The translations under genes and the position numbers were made by a program. A stretch of 64,000 nucleotides of DNA from Clostridiales bacterium (GTDB taxonomy: Bacteria; Bacillota; Clostridia; Saccharofermentanales; Saccharofermentanaceae), in assembly GCA_017551865.1 (NCBI GenBank), contig JAFZKB010000017.1:1-64000 (forward strand), in the 5' to 3' direction. Positions within the stretch are counted from its first letter, which is position 1. Each line of letters starts with the position of its first letter. The notes under the pieces are model-generated. The model saw only the letters and a list, made by a program, of their open reading frames with translations. It made no database searches and was not told the origin of the DNA. Shown here piece by piece: positions 42,762 through 52,589 of this stretch.

Positions 42762-42827
42762 GATCGGAATTATTTCTTTGACAATCTTAGTATTTTCATT
42801 AGCTTCGATGTCCCTAAAGCACCGATT

Positions 42828-42856
42828 TTGCTTTATTGCGCCTTTTATGGTAAACT
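42828..42856 (+). promoter_or_regulatory. promoter for the SH3b-3D protein gene
   Basis: TTGCTT (42828-42833), 17 bp, TGG-TAAACT (extended -10; hexamer 42851-42856), about 35 nt before the ATG at 42892. Confidence 0.6.
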
Positions 42857-42891
42857 GATACATAATTATGCTTTTAAGAAAGGAGAAGGGT

Positions 42892-44082
42892 ATGAAGTTT
42901 ATTAAGCGTCCGAAGAAGACACCGCACTTCAGCAGCAGCCGTATATCTTTTGGTATCGGCACAGTTATCGTTATCCTTCTCGCTTTCTCCTGCGTCGTCG
43001 GCGCAGACTCTTTCCTCACGGATTCTTCGATGCGCACCGAGGGGGAAAACTACGACATGATCTCTCCGGAGTACTATGAGACTTCCGAAGAAGCAAATAT
43101 TCAGAAAGATGCGGATCTGATCACAGGGGTAGGTTCGACGGATAACGCAACCGAGATCGTCGATCTTTCTTCCACAGAGCCGCGCCCGACTGCCGGCGGC
43201 GTCATGCCTCCGCTTCCGACCGAGACCTCTGCCGCCGAGACGACAGAACCGGCTGAGCCATCTGAACCGACTGAAGGTCCGAAGGAAACGACTGCGGATC
43301 CTACCAATACAGTTACTCCTACCCCATCTCCGGAACCGACAGCGACGCCGAAGCCGACTCATGCTCCGACGCCTACCGCTACCCCTATGCCGACACCGAC
43401 TCCGAAGCCGGAGATCACAGAGAAAGCAAAGAGCGGCACATACTATGCCGTGGGTGAAGTCAATGTCAGAAAAGGCCCGGGCACAAACTATGAGATCACC
43501 AGAACACTTCAGCGCGGCGACCCGATCGAGGTCGTGGCAGTAACGAGCAACGGCTGGTACCGCACCATCCGCGATACCTATGTACTCGCAGAGCTCTGTA
43601 CTCCGGAAAAGCCGGCGACACCAACACCTGCTCCGAAGCCGACACCTACGCCAAAACCGACACCTTCTCCGAAGAAAAAAGATCCGACTCCGGTTCCTAC
43701 ACCGACTCCGAAACCGAAGAAGGACGAACCGACACCGACTCCGAAGCCGAAGCCCTCGAAGGACGGTATGACCCTGATCGGTGACGATTTCAAGATCACC
43801 TTCTATGGACCGCAGCAGCGCAGTGACGGATCTTACAGCACCACAACTGCGACCGGTACCAAGTGTACGCAGGGCAAAACTATAGCCGCAGACTGGAGTA
43901 TCCTGCCTGCCGGCACGGTTATTTACATTGAGAATGACCCGCTTGGCGGGGATGGATATTACACCGTTGAAGACTGCGGCGGTGGCGTGAAGGGTCACCA
44001 CATCGACATCTATGCAGATGACGGCGAGAGCGGAAGATACTCCACTCTCAAGAATGTACGCATTTACATCGTAAACGGCTGA
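42892..44082 (+). CDS. secreted SH3b and 3D-domain cell-wall protein
   Basis: 396 residues from the ATG at 42892 (GGAG upstream; an in-frame ATG at 42868 is less suitable). A membrane segment or uncleaved signal (about 20-42), a Thr/Glu/Pro-rich linker, an SH3b domain (about 185-235, VNVRKGPGTNYEITRTLQRGD), a long Pro/Thr/Lys linker and a C-terminal 3D domain (about 310-396, TATGTKCTQGKTIAAD, YTVEDCGGGVKGHHIDIY). The Asp residues of 3D resemble MltA/Rpf-type lytic domains, so it probably binds and cuts peptidoglycan. Confidence 0.85.
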   Translation: MKFIKRPKKTPHFSSSRISFGIGTVIVILLAFSCVVGADSFLTDSSMRTEGENYDMISPEYYETSEEANIQKDADLITGVGSTDNATEIVDLSSTEPRPTAGGVMPPLPTETSAAETTEPAEPSEPTEGPKETTADPTNTVTPTPSPEPTATPKPTHAPTPTATPMPTPTPKPEITEKAKSGTYYAVGEVNVRKGPGTNYEITRTLQRGDPIEVVAVTSNGWYRTIRDTYVLAELCTPEKPATPTPAPKPTPTPKPTPSPKKKDPTPVPTPTPKPKKDEPTPTPKPKPSKDGMTLIGDDFKITFYGPQQRSDGSYSTTTATGTKCTQGKTIAADWSILPAGTVIYIENDPLGGDGYYTVEDCGGGVKGHHIDIYADDGESGRYSTLKNVRIYIVNG

Positions 44083-44131
44083 GTTTCTTTCTATAACTTT
44101 GAACTAAATTACACCGATAAGGGGTAAATAT

Positions 44132-46162
44132 ATGACACAATCAAATAAACGTTTAGGGGCCCCGAAGGGCTCTTCCGCCGGCGCGAAATATAATAACGCC
44201 GTGCGGCTTTCTTCCGCGTCCAAAAACGCGAAAAAAACATCTTCCTCGTCGTCGGGAGCCAGGAAAACGGCTTCTGCCAAGAGCGCGAATACTTCCAGGA
44301 AGAAAGCATCTCCTTCCCGCGGAAAAGCTCCGTCGAAGCTTAAATCCGCCAAGCCCGTGAAGCGCGACTTCAAGGGAAAGAGCAGCCAGGGCTTCTTCAG
44401 TTCCGCTTCGGATGAGGTCCTCTCCCAGATCAACGATACTTTCCTGCAGACCGTAAAGGATGCGGAAAAAGCATTTGCCAGCCGCAGGGAAACGCATAAA
44501 CTCAAAGTCATTCCTCTGGGCGGCATGCAGGAGATCGGCAAGAACATGACGCTTTTCGAGTACGATAACGACATCATCATCGTCGATGTCGGCGTCGCTT
44601 TCCCGGAAGAGAGCATGCTCGGCGTAGATTCCGTGATCCAGGACTACACCTATGTACTTCAGAATAAAGACCGCGTCAGAGGTATCTTCCTGACTCACGG
44701 TCACGAGGACCATATCGGGTCCCTCCCTTTCCTGATGCGCGAGCTCAAGTGCCCGATCTACGGCGGTAAGCTGACGATCGAACTGGCACGCCACAAACTC
44801 ATGGATGCCGGCGTGGGAACACGCGGGATCGAGCTCGTATATGCTGCGGCGGGCGATACTTTTAAAGCTGGAAACTCCTTCTCTGTCGAGTTCATCCGCG
44901 TCAACCACAGCATCGCTGATGCATTCGCTTTTGCGATCCGCACACCGATCGGAAACGTCATCCACACGGGTGACTTTAAGATCGACTTTACCCCGATCAA
45001 CGGCGATCCGATCGATCTCGGACGTTTCGCGGAATACGGCCGTCAGGGCGTCCTTCTTATGCTCGCCGAGAGCACGAACGTAGAGATCCCCGGCTCCTCC
45101 CCGTCCGAAAAGCACGTGGGCGAGTCTTTCCAGAGGATCTTCCAGAACACGACGGGCAGGATCATCATCGCGACCTTCTCCTCGCACGTTCACCGTATGC
45201 AGCAGATCTTCACCGCGGCCGAGATGTATAACCGAAAGGTCGCGCTCATCGGAAGATCGATGCTCAATACCTTCTCCGTGGCCAATTCCCTCGGGTATAT
45301 CACCATGAACCCGAGCACCCTGATCGATATCAATGACATTAATAAGTACGAGCCGGAAGAGGTCGTCATCCTAACGACCGGATCCCAGGCCGAGCCGATG
45401 TCCGCGCTTTCGCGAATGGCCTTTGCTTCCCACCGCGTCGTGGATATCCATGAGGGCGATACAGTCATCCTTTCCGCGCACCCGATCCCGGGTAACGAAA
45501 AGCCGATCTACCGTGTCATCAACGAGCTGTTCCGCCGCGGAGCGCATGTCATCTACGAATCTCTCGCTGACGTACACGTTTCCGGCCACGCCTACCTCGA
45601 CGAACTGACGCTCATACACACACTGGTCAAGCCGAAGTTCTTCGTACCGTGTCACGGTGAATACAGGATGCTCTTCCGTCATGCGGAGCTTGCCAGAAGA
45701 CTCGGCACACCGGATTCCCGCACCTTTATCCTGAATAACGGCGATGTACTGGAAGTCACACCTGATCAGGCCAAGATCAACGGCTATGTTCCGGCCGCGC
45801 CCGTCCTCATTGACGGTGCCGGTGCCGGTGACATCGACAACCGCGTCTTCAGAGACAGACGTGTCCTCGCCGATGATGGTGTCGTCTCCGTATCGATCGT
45901 CCTTTCCAAGGTCTCGGGAAAGCTTCTGTGCCCGCCGGTACTGCAGTCCGTCGGTTTCCTGTTCGAAAGTGAAGCCGGTCCGATCCAGCATGAATGCTCA
46001 CAGAAACTGTTTAACTATCTGCACCGTCTAGAATCCCAGAAATCCACGAAGTCGATCCGGGATGCGGTGGAATCCAATCACATAAGGGATGCGCTGAAGA
46101 GTATGCTTTATGAGAGTACCAAGAGACGGCCACTGATCATGATCAGCGTTATGGAGATATAA
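44132..46162 (+). CDS. rnj: ribonuclease J with a long basic N-terminal extension
   Basis: 676 residues against about 555 in Bacillus RNase J. The metallo-beta-lactamase core starts near residue 121 (THKLKVIPLGGMQEIGKNMT), the metal motif is LTHGHEDHIG (about 190-199), followed by beta-CASP (LTTGSQAEPMSALSRMA) and a C-terminal domain. It degrades and matures RNA as 5'-3' exonuclease and endonuclease. Residues 1-120 are Ser/Lys/Ala-rich and probably disordered, suited to RNA or partner binding. AAGGGG lies before the ATG. Confidence 0.95.
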   Translation: MTQSNKRLGAPKGSSAGAKYNNAVRLSSASKNAKKTSSSSSGARKTASAKSANTSRKKASPSRGKAPSKLKSAKPVKRDFKGKSSQGFFSSASDEVLSQINDTFLQTVKDAEKAFASRRETHKLKVIPLGGMQEIGKNMTLFEYDNDIIIVDVGVAFPEESMLGVDSVIQDYTYVLQNKDRVRGIFLTHGHEDHIGSLPFLMRELKCPIYGGKLTIELARHKLMDAGVGTRGIELVYAAAGDTFKAGNSFSVEFIRVNHSIADAFAFAIRTPIGNVIHTGDFKIDFTPINGDPIDLGRFAEYGRQGVLLMLAESTNVEIPGSSPSEKHVGESFQRIFQNTTGRIIIATFSSHVHRMQQIFTAAEMYNRKVALIGRSMLNTFSVANSLGYITMNPSTLIDINDINKYEPEEVVILTTGSQAEPMSALSRMAFASHRVVDIHEGDTVILSAHPIPGNEKPIYRVINELFRRGAHVIYESLADVHVSGHAYLDELTLIHTLVKPKFFVPCHGEYRMLFRHAELARRLGTPDSRTFILNNGDVLEVTPDQAKINGYVPAAPVLIDGAGAGDIDNRVFRDRRVLADDGVVSVSIVLSKVSGKLLCPPVLQSVGFLFESEAGPIQHECSQKLFNYLHRLESQKSTKSIRDAVESNHIRDALKSMLYESTKRRPLIMISVMEI

Positions 46163-46188
46163 AAAAGCGGCTTTAGGAAGCCGCTTTT
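46163..46188. terminator. bidirectional terminator between rnj and the YARHG gene
   Basis: AAAAGCGGCTT / AAGCCGCTTTT with a TAGG loop (46174-46177). It overlaps the last codons of the minus-strand gene. U run after it on plus (TTCTTCTTTC). Confidence 0.8.
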
Positions 46189-47690
46189 CTTCTTTCTTCT
46201 CTTTCTTTGACCATGAGATCCACATTCTTTTTCTCCACATCATTGAGGAACGCAGCATCTCCCATCTTATCCCATTCTTCTTTCGTGATCTTCTCTTCGT
46301 ACCAGTCGAACTGCCTGTAGTATTCCAGCAGTTCCTGATTCTTGAAGATGTAGCCGTGACGGGCCCAGATCTCGTTGATCGCAGCACGGAGCTCTTCATC
46401 CGACAGCGCTTTGATAACGTCTTCCGGAATGAGTTCGACGTCACTCTTCGGGAAAATGAATCCTCTGAGTTTTTCCGGACCGGCCATGAAACCGTCGAAG
46501 TTATCGGTATATTCGTATCCGAAGTTTCCGTCGAGGATCGCTCTTCTTGCCTCTTCCACGGTGGCGACACCCTCAGTCGTCCAGTTCGGGAAACCGATCG
46601 ACAGTTCCATCGGATAGAAATGAGAAGTATCCAGCTCACCATTTTCATAGACATCCATAAAACCCATATACCAGATAAAGCTTCTCTGGACAGGTTCTTT
46701 TTCCGTGGCATCCGTGACCTTGGCCTCAAAGACCGGATAAACGATGCTTTTATCATCTTCAAAGGAATGCACTACTGCGATACCGACATAGTCAAAAGAA
46801 TCCACGTGGACGTTCGTATCGAACGTGACAAAAGCCTCATACTGCTCTTTCGCCGCTTTTCTCATCGCTTTGATCTGTTCCTCGGAAACATCGTCCGTGT
46901 TGAGGACCGGCTTTCTCGGGACATTGACCGAGGCAGTCTCTCCATCAAAAGGAACGATCAGTGAAGTATCGATCTGATTTTCAATGACCTCGATATCCCT
47001 GGCGATATCTTTTTCAATGGAACTATAATGCAGGAAGCCTCTCACCGTCCACTTTCCAAAGTACAGGTAGGCACCGGAAGGGGTTGTGATCCCCGAAGTA
47101 TCCGCATATCCGTCCTGGAAAACTTCGGAATATCCGACTGACCAGAAAAACTGACGTTTCACAGGCTCTTCCCCCGTATTGTCCGTGACGATGACCTGGT
47201 AGTTTAAAAATACGATGCTCAGGGCTTCCGCAGGTTCTGATTCCCAGTCTGCGAGGATCGGCCCGATATAGTTAAAAGTATCGACCGTAACCTCCTTCGG
47301 GAGCGGTCCGGTTTCGTAATCGCCTTCCTTGAAGCGGGCCTCGGCGGCATCCTGGAGTTTTTTCATCTGCGCATCGGAGATTTCTTTAAGCTGAGTGACG
47401 TGCTTTTGTGCCTCCGTCAAAGTCGTTTCGGAAGTGTTATTCGGATCATTGACGGGGTCATTGACATATTCCACGGTTGTTTCAGCAATACGGCCATTAC
47501 CTGTCTTTCCGTTTTTCTTATCTTTATTGGCAAATACATTGTTTGCGAGGATTATCGTGATCACGATCCCGGCGATGACAACGATCGGGAGAACAACGAA
47601 AAGGATCGTCTTCAGGTGAAAATTCGGCATATGCGGCTCTGAAAACAGCTGAGAATCTTTGTTCTTCGGCTCTTTTAAATTATCAGACAT
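46173..47690 (-). CDS. membrane-anchored YARHG-domain protein
   Basis: 505 residues from the ATG at 47690 (MSDNLKEPKNKD); an in-frame TTG at 47726 is less likely. One membrane segment (about 28-52) with most of the protein outside. Two similar middle blocks (VTVDTFNYIGPILADWESEP and VHVDSFDYVGIAVVHSFEDD) are an internal duplication. The C-terminus has the YARHG motif (RAAINEIWARHGYIFKNQEL..FDWYEE), an extracellular module of unknown role. It follows no operon partner; convergent with rnj. Function unknown. Confidence 0.75.
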   Translation of the reverse strand: MSDNLKEPKNKDSQLFSEPHMPNFHLKTILFVVLPIVVIAGIVITIILANNVFANKDKKNGKTGNGRIAETTVEYVNDPVNDPNNTSETTLTEAQKHVTQLKEISDAQMKKLQDAAEARFKEGDYETGPLPKEVTVDTFNYIGPILADWESEPAEALSIVFLNYQVIVTDNTGEEPVKRQFFWSVGYSEVFQDGYADTSGITTPSGAYLYFGKWTVRGFLHYSSIEKDIARDIEVIENQIDTSLIVPFDGETASVNVPRKPVLNTDDVSEEQIKAMRKAAKEQYEAFVTFDTNVHVDSFDYVGIAVVHSFEDDKSIVYPVFEAKVTDATEKEPVQRSFIWYMGFMDVYENGELDTSHFYPMELSIGFPNWTTEGVATVEEARRAILDGNFGYEYTDNFDGFMAGPEKLRGFIFPKSDVELIPEDVIKALSDEELRAAINEIWARHGYIFKNQELLEYYRQFDWYEEKITKEEWDKMGDAAFLNDVEKKNVDLMVKEREERRKAAS

Positions 47691-47780
47691 ACTCTCGGCA
47701 CCTTTTCCTTTCTTAGGTGTTTTCAATAATTAGACGTTCTCAGGCCTATATTTTTTTCGAATAAAGAAGAAAATTTCCTC

Positions 47781-50207
47781 TTAACTTCCTTTTCTGACTT
47801 CGATAATATCTCGGATCGCCTTAATGCGGCCGAATATACGGTCAAGCTGCTCCTGGTCCTTGACCTCGATGGTCATGGTGAAGCGGGCCGTGATGTCCTT
47901 CATCGCGGACATCTGTGCCGAGGTGATCGGAATACGCTCCTCGGCGATGGCATTACTGATATCCGCCAGAAGATGTCTTCTGTCATGAGCGATAACCGTA
48001 AACTCCACCGGATAGATCGCCTTAGTGTGCTCCTGGTTGGCCCAGTACACCTCGATGAGACGGGATGCCCTCTCTGCTGCTCTTGCAGATGCTGTCGCAT
48101 TCCTCATGATGTTTCTTATGTTGCTGCAGTCCTTCCTGTGGACACCAACACCATTTCCTCTCGTGATATAGCCGATGATATCATCTCCCGGCACCGGATT
48201 ACAGCAGCGGGAAAGATGTACGAGACAGTTTTCGATACCGGTCACGACGACGCCTGTTTCCGCGTGCGCCTTCGCCGAGGCACGTCTTCCGGTATGGTTC
48301 TGCTCCTGGGAGCTCGCCACAAGCGCCGGACCGGCCGTGATGCTCTTCTCGTCGAGGATCTCTCTGGCGATCGGCTGGTATACGACCTGACCGCCGCCGG
48401 TGACTCTGTAACCAAGCTCGAATCTCTCGTCCTCCGGAAGGGCGCGGATATATTCATCACGCAGACGGCCGACGACTTTCTGGGCCGTGATCACGCCGTA
48501 GCCGATCGCGGCATAAAGGTCATCCTGGGTGTTCTGTGCGGTCTTTTTGAGGATCGTCTCGATAAACGGCTTCTGCAGGAGCTGCTGCGGCGCAAAGCCC
48601 AGCTTCTTCATCTCGCGCTCGACCATATCTTTTCCAAGAAGAATATTATCGTCTCTGGATTCTTTCTTGAACCAGGAGTTGATCTTCGATTTGGCGGCGG
48701 AAGTCTTGACCATCTTGAGCCAGTCACGGGAAGGACCCTTGATCTGCTCGGAGGTAAGGACCTCGACGATATCCCCGTTCTGGAGCTCATAAGACAGCGG
48801 GACGAGACGTCCGTTGACCTTGGCGCCATACATGCGGTTACCGATACCGCTGTGGATGCTGTAGGCAAAGTCGATCGGGCAGGAATGGAGAGGCAACGAG
48901 ATCACGTCGCCCTTCGGGGTAAAGACGAATACTTCCTCCGCCACAAGGCCGGTCTTCAGGGAATCAAGATACTCGTTCGCATCCTTGGACTCGCCCTGCC
49001 AGTCGAGGATCTGACGGAGCCACGAAAGCTTGTTGTCAAAAGACGTGTTCTTCGCCTTAACGTTGGAGTTTCCGCTCTCCTTATATTTCCAGTGCGCCGC
49101 GATACCGTATTCCGCTGTTCTGTGCATGGCCAGCGTACGGATCTGCACTTCAAAGGGGATGCCTTCCTTGCCGATGACCGTCGTATGGAGCGACTGGTAC
49201 ATGTTCGGCTTCGGCATGGCGATATAGTCCTTAAAACGACCCGGCATCGGGTAATACATCTCGTGTACAAGACCTAAGACCGCATAGCAGTCTGACACCG
49301 TATCCACGATGATACGGCAGGCAAAAATATCGTAGATCTGGTCGAGGTGCTTGTCCTGATTCTTCATCTTGTTATAGATGCTGTAAAAGTGTTTCGGACG
49401 GCCTTCGATCTCGGCATGGATACCCATCTTCGAGATCCTTTCGGACATTTCACCGACCACGTTCTCCAGGAATTTTTCTCTCTCGGAACGCTTCTGCGAG
49501 ATCGCACCGACGAGCTCATAGTAAGCATCCGGATCCGTGTAACGAAGACAAAGGTCCTCCAGTTCCCACTTGATCTTATAGATACCGAGACGGTGGGCCA
49601 AAGGCGCGTAGATATCTCTCGTCTCCATGGAGATCTCTTTCTGCCGTTCCGGGCTCTGATGCTTCATGGTACGCATGTTATGGAGACGGTCCGCAAGTTT
49701 GATGAGGATAACGCGGATGTCCTTGGCCATCGCCAGGAACATCTTTCGCATGTTCTCCGCCTGCTGCTCTTCTTTGGACGAATAAGGGATACGGCCGAGT
49801 TTGGTGACGCCATCTACGAGAAGGGCGACATCCTCGCCGAAAATCTCGGTCAGAAGCTCGGTCGTGACCGGGGTGTCTTCCACGGTGTCGTGAAGAAGCG
49901 CCGCCACCAGTGTATCTGTATCGACTTCGAGTTCTGTCAGGATCTGCGCCGTCGCGATCGGGTGGATGATATACGGTTCGCCGGACTTTCTTTTCTGGGA
50001 GCTGTGGGCTTTATATGCAAAAACAAACGCGCGGCGGATCCTGTCCGACTCGTCTTTTTCCGAATAGGACTTATACTTCGTGATGACCTCATCGAGAAGT
50101 TCTAAGATCTCCTCGCTGACGTCCTCCGGCATTGTGTCATCTCTGAGCGTCTCGAACATCTGCGAAACGTCCGGAGATAATTCTTCGTTTTTCTTCTCGC
50201 CACTCAT
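47781..50207 (-). CDS. rel: bifunctional (p)ppGpp synthetase/hydrolase
   Basis: 808 residues, somewhat longer than the usual 730-780. HD hydrolase (about 55-200, LLHDTVED at 105-112), synthetase (about 250-390, RPKHFYSIYNKM, AACRIIV-like DIFACRIIV), TGS (about 410-475, FVFTPKGDVISLPLHSCPIDFAYSIHSGIG), a helical zone with CCNPVPGD and a C-terminal ACT domain. Makes and removes the stringent-response alarmone. The ATG has only AAAG upstream, a weak site, suggesting modest translation. A longer stretch around 640-675 (SSQEQNHTGRRASAKAHAE) explains part of the extra length. Confidence 0.95.
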   Translation of the reverse strand: MSGEKKNEELSPDVSQMFETLRDDTMPEDVSEEILELLDEVITKYKSYSEKDESDRIRRAFVFAYKAHSSQKRKSGEPYIIHPIATAQILTELEVDTDTLVAALLHDTVEDTPVTTELLTEIFGEDVALLVDGVTKLGRIPYSSKEEQQAENMRKMFLAMAKDIRVILIKLADRLHNMRTMKHQSPERQKEISMETRDIYAPLAHRLGIYKIKWELEDLCLRYTDPDAYYELVGAISQKRSEREKFLENVVGEMSERISKMGIHAEIEGRPKHFYSIYNKMKNQDKHLDQIYDIFACRIIVDTVSDCYAVLGLVHEMYYPMPGRFKDYIAMPKPNMYQSLHTTVIGKEGIPFEVQIRTLAMHRTAEYGIAAHWKYKESGNSNVKAKNTSFDNKLSWLRQILDWQGESKDANEYLDSLKTGLVAEEVFVFTPKGDVISLPLHSCPIDFAYSIHSGIGNRMYGAKVNGRLVPLSYELQNGDIVEVLTSEQIKGPSRDWLKMVKTSAAKSKINSWFKKESRDDNILLGKDMVEREMKKLGFAPQQLLQKPFIETILKKTAQNTQDDLYAAIGYGVITAQKVVGRLRDEYIRALPEDERFELGYRVTGGGQVVYQPIAREILDEKSITAGPALVASSQEQNHTGRRASAKAHAETGVVVTGIENCLVHLSRCCNPVPGDDIIGYITRGNGVGVHRKDCSNIRNIMRNATASARAAERASRLIEVYWANQEHTKAIYPVEFTVIAHDRRHLLADISNAIAEERIPITSAQMSAMKDITARFTMTIEVKDQEQLDRIFGRIKAIRDIIEVRKGS

Positions 50208-50285
50208 CTTTCAAACCCTGACCGTAAAGGTCTTTCTCCCCACATGGTAGCCTTTTCCTGTTGTCATATCCTACAACATTTCCGG

Positions 50286-52451
50286 CTACTTTTCCACTCC
50301 CTGGAAAAGCACCTGGAATGTTTTTGTTTCTTGAAGTTTAACCTTCCCCTGCACAGATAGCAAGCGGAAACAGATCCTTTCGTCGTTGATGCGGATCAGA
50401 TCGAGAAGTCCCGCCTCCTGGAAAATATCCATGGCTCGGGAGATCTTGAAGGGATGGATCTGCTTTTTGCACCGTCCGGCTATGAGCCTCGAAAGCAGGG
50501 ACAGGTCGCAAAGATTCGTCGTTTCTTTCGCATTATCAGCCAGGAAACGGTAAAGGACCGTCATCTCCTCACCGGTCGGACGAAGCTCCGGCGGAGCACA
50601 TTTCCCGAGCATGGCAACCTGACGGAGCGGAAGCCGGTTCCGATAAAGGTTCTCCAATACCTGCGGCGTATCCCAGAGCGGATCACCGTTTTTGCGGAAA
50701 TGGATGTCCAGAATATTGAGGGAAAGGCGGCTATTACCGTTCCATGTGTTGATCCCGAGCTTTACAAGTACGTCTACAAAAGATCCTTCCACGAACATGT
50801 CCGCCCACTCCCCTGCGTTAAACGCAATGGCATCGACGGCTTTTTCTTTCTGGTCCTTCGGATCCTTATAGGAAAGATTCATCTTGAGATGGCGGTTCAT
50901 GGGGCCGCAGCCGCGCGGCTGAGTCACACGTACGCCGGAAAGAAGGAAGACTGGTTCTCTGTTTCCTTCGCCGAAAGGTTCAAATTCTGAGATATCCTGT
51001 GCCAGATCCAGCGTCAGGTCGGAAGGAGAGATCTGCATGTCGATCGGAAGCGACATCAGATCGTCGTCAGTATTCCGAAGAGCTGCGAACTCCCTTACTT
51101 TCTCGAGAAATTGACCGTATTTTCCGATCTCTACTGCTACACCGGCCGCACGCTTATGGCCGCCATACTGCTGGACCGTATCCCCGCAGAACTTAAAGCA
51201 GTCGAGGATCGGGAAATCACCGGCTGTCCGGCAGCTTCCCTTATATACGTCCGGCGCGGAAGTGTCGTGGGTAAAGACGATCGCCGTGCGCTGGTAACGC
51301 TGGACGATGCGGTTCGCCACGATCCCGAGCATACCCATATGCCAGTTCTCCCCGGCCACAACGATCGGCATGGAACTGTTCTTCATGCCGGAAATCAGCT
51401 GCCGGTCGGATTCGATCCTGCTGACGACTTCGTCAAGTAGCGCCTGCTCCATCTCCTGCCGTCTCGTATTTTCCGAAACGAGTTCCTGCGCAAGTTCCTC
51501 TGCGCGGACCGGATCGTCCGTCAGAAGAAGTTCCAGTGAACGCTCGGCATCTCCGAGCCGCCCGGTCGCATTGAGCTTCGGGGCGATCTGGAAGCTGACG
51601 TCCGTAGAAGAGATGGAATTGTCCATATAGTTCGACTTCGAGCGCACAAGATCCAAAAGGGCTTTCAGGCCCGGATGCGTACTGTTCGGGAGTTCACGAA
51701 GCCCCTCCATAACGATGGTACGGTTTTCTCCGGTAAGGCTTACGACGTCGGCAATGGTGCCGATCGCCACGATATCGAGATAAGATCTCCACTCGTCCTT
51801 TTTGACTTTTCCGGGATACACGGAACTGATCGCATCGATCAGTTTCAGGGCCACACCGGCGCCGCAAAGATGGACGAACGGGTAGGAATTATCGGGTCTT
51901 TTACAGTCGAGAACGGCCAGAGCCGGCGGAAGCGAATCCTTCACCTCATGGTGGTCCGTAACGATCACGTCCATCCCTTCTTCGATCAGGGTGCGGATCG
52001 AGTCCTCGTTTGCCACGCCGCAGTCCACGGTCACGACCAGGGACGGCGCTTTCTTCTCTATTCTCTCCACAAGTTTATCGGTAATGCCGTAGCCCTCGGT
52101 CAGGCGGTTCGGCAGGACATGGTCGACCTGCGCACCGAGTTTTCTTAAAAAGGAGGAAAGGACGGCTGTAGCCGTGATGCCGTCAGCATCGTAGTCTCCG
52201 CACACGAGGATCTTTTCCTGTCCGTCAATGGCGGTCTTTATGCGGTCCACGGCGACGCGCATGTCGTTCATGAGGAACGGGTCATGCCACTCCGTGGGAT
52301 TTTTCGTAAGGAAAAGAGCCTCCTGCTCCGGGGTATCTATCCCGCGGGCAGACAAAAGCCGGGAAAGAAGCGAGGACGCAGTATCCGAAGCCTCCTTCGC
52401 CTCGATATTCATATCATCGGGCAAACGCCACTTCTTCTCAAGAAGGATCAC
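50286..52451 (-). CDS. recJ: single-strand-specific 5'-3' exonuclease RecJ
   Basis: 721 residues from a GTG at 52451 (GGAG upstream). The DHH motifs are DYDADG (86-91) and TDHHE (about 162-166), and the DHHA1 motif is YGGHKRAAG (about 420), then an OB fold. The last 130 or so residues form a helical C-terminal domain (TVLYRFLADN...) as in Bacillus RecJ. It resects ssDNA in recombination and repair. It lies 78 bp upstream of rel on the same strand. Confidence 0.95.
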   Translation of the reverse strand: MILLEKKWRLPDDMNIEAKEASDTASSLLSRLLSARGIDTPEQEALFLTKNPTEWHDPFLMNDMRVAVDRIKTAIDGQEKILVCGDYDADGITATAVLSSFLRKLGAQVDHVLPNRLTEGYGITDKLVERIEKKAPSLVVTVDCGVANEDSIRTLIEEGMDVIVTDHHEVKDSLPPALAVLDCKRPDNSYPFVHLCGAGVALKLIDAISSVYPGKVKKDEWRSYLDIVAIGTIADVVSLTGENRTIVMEGLRELPNSTHPGLKALLDLVRSKSNYMDNSISSTDVSFQIAPKLNATGRLGDAERSLELLLTDDPVRAEELAQELVSENTRRQEMEQALLDEVVSRIESDRQLISGMKNSSMPIVVAGENWHMGMLGIVANRIVQRYQRTAIVFTHDTSAPDVYKGSCRTAGDFPILDCFKFCGDTVQQYGGHKRAAGVAVEIGKYGQFLEKVREFAALRNTDDDLMSLPIDMQISPSDLTLDLAQDISEFEPFGEGNREPVFLLSGVRVTQPRGCGPMNRHLKMNLSYKDPKDQKEKAVDAIAFNAGEWADMFVEGSFVDVLVKLGINTWNGNSRLSLNILDIHFRKNGDPLWDTPQVLENLYRNRLPLRQVAMLGKCAPPELRPTGEEMTVLYRFLADNAKETTNLCDLSLLSRLIAGRCKKQIHPFKISRAMDIFQEAGLLDLIRINDERICFRLLSVQGKVKLQETKTFQVLFQGVEK

Positions 52452-52514
52452 ACAAAAAACTCCAAATTCATAGCTTATATTAATTGTAGCATATTTCCTT
52501 AAAACAACATCAAA

Positions 52515-52556
52515 AAAGACGCACCGTCCGAAGCTTTTTTCTGCATCCGGACGGTG
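52515..52556 (-). terminator. terminator of the MacB-like ABC operon
   Basis: CACCGTCCG (52522-52530) / CGGACGGTG (52548-52556); on the minus strand followed by CGTCTTTTTT. Confidence 0.85.
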
Positions 52557-52589
52557 GCTTTCTTTATGTGTAGGAGGGTGTTATGAAGA

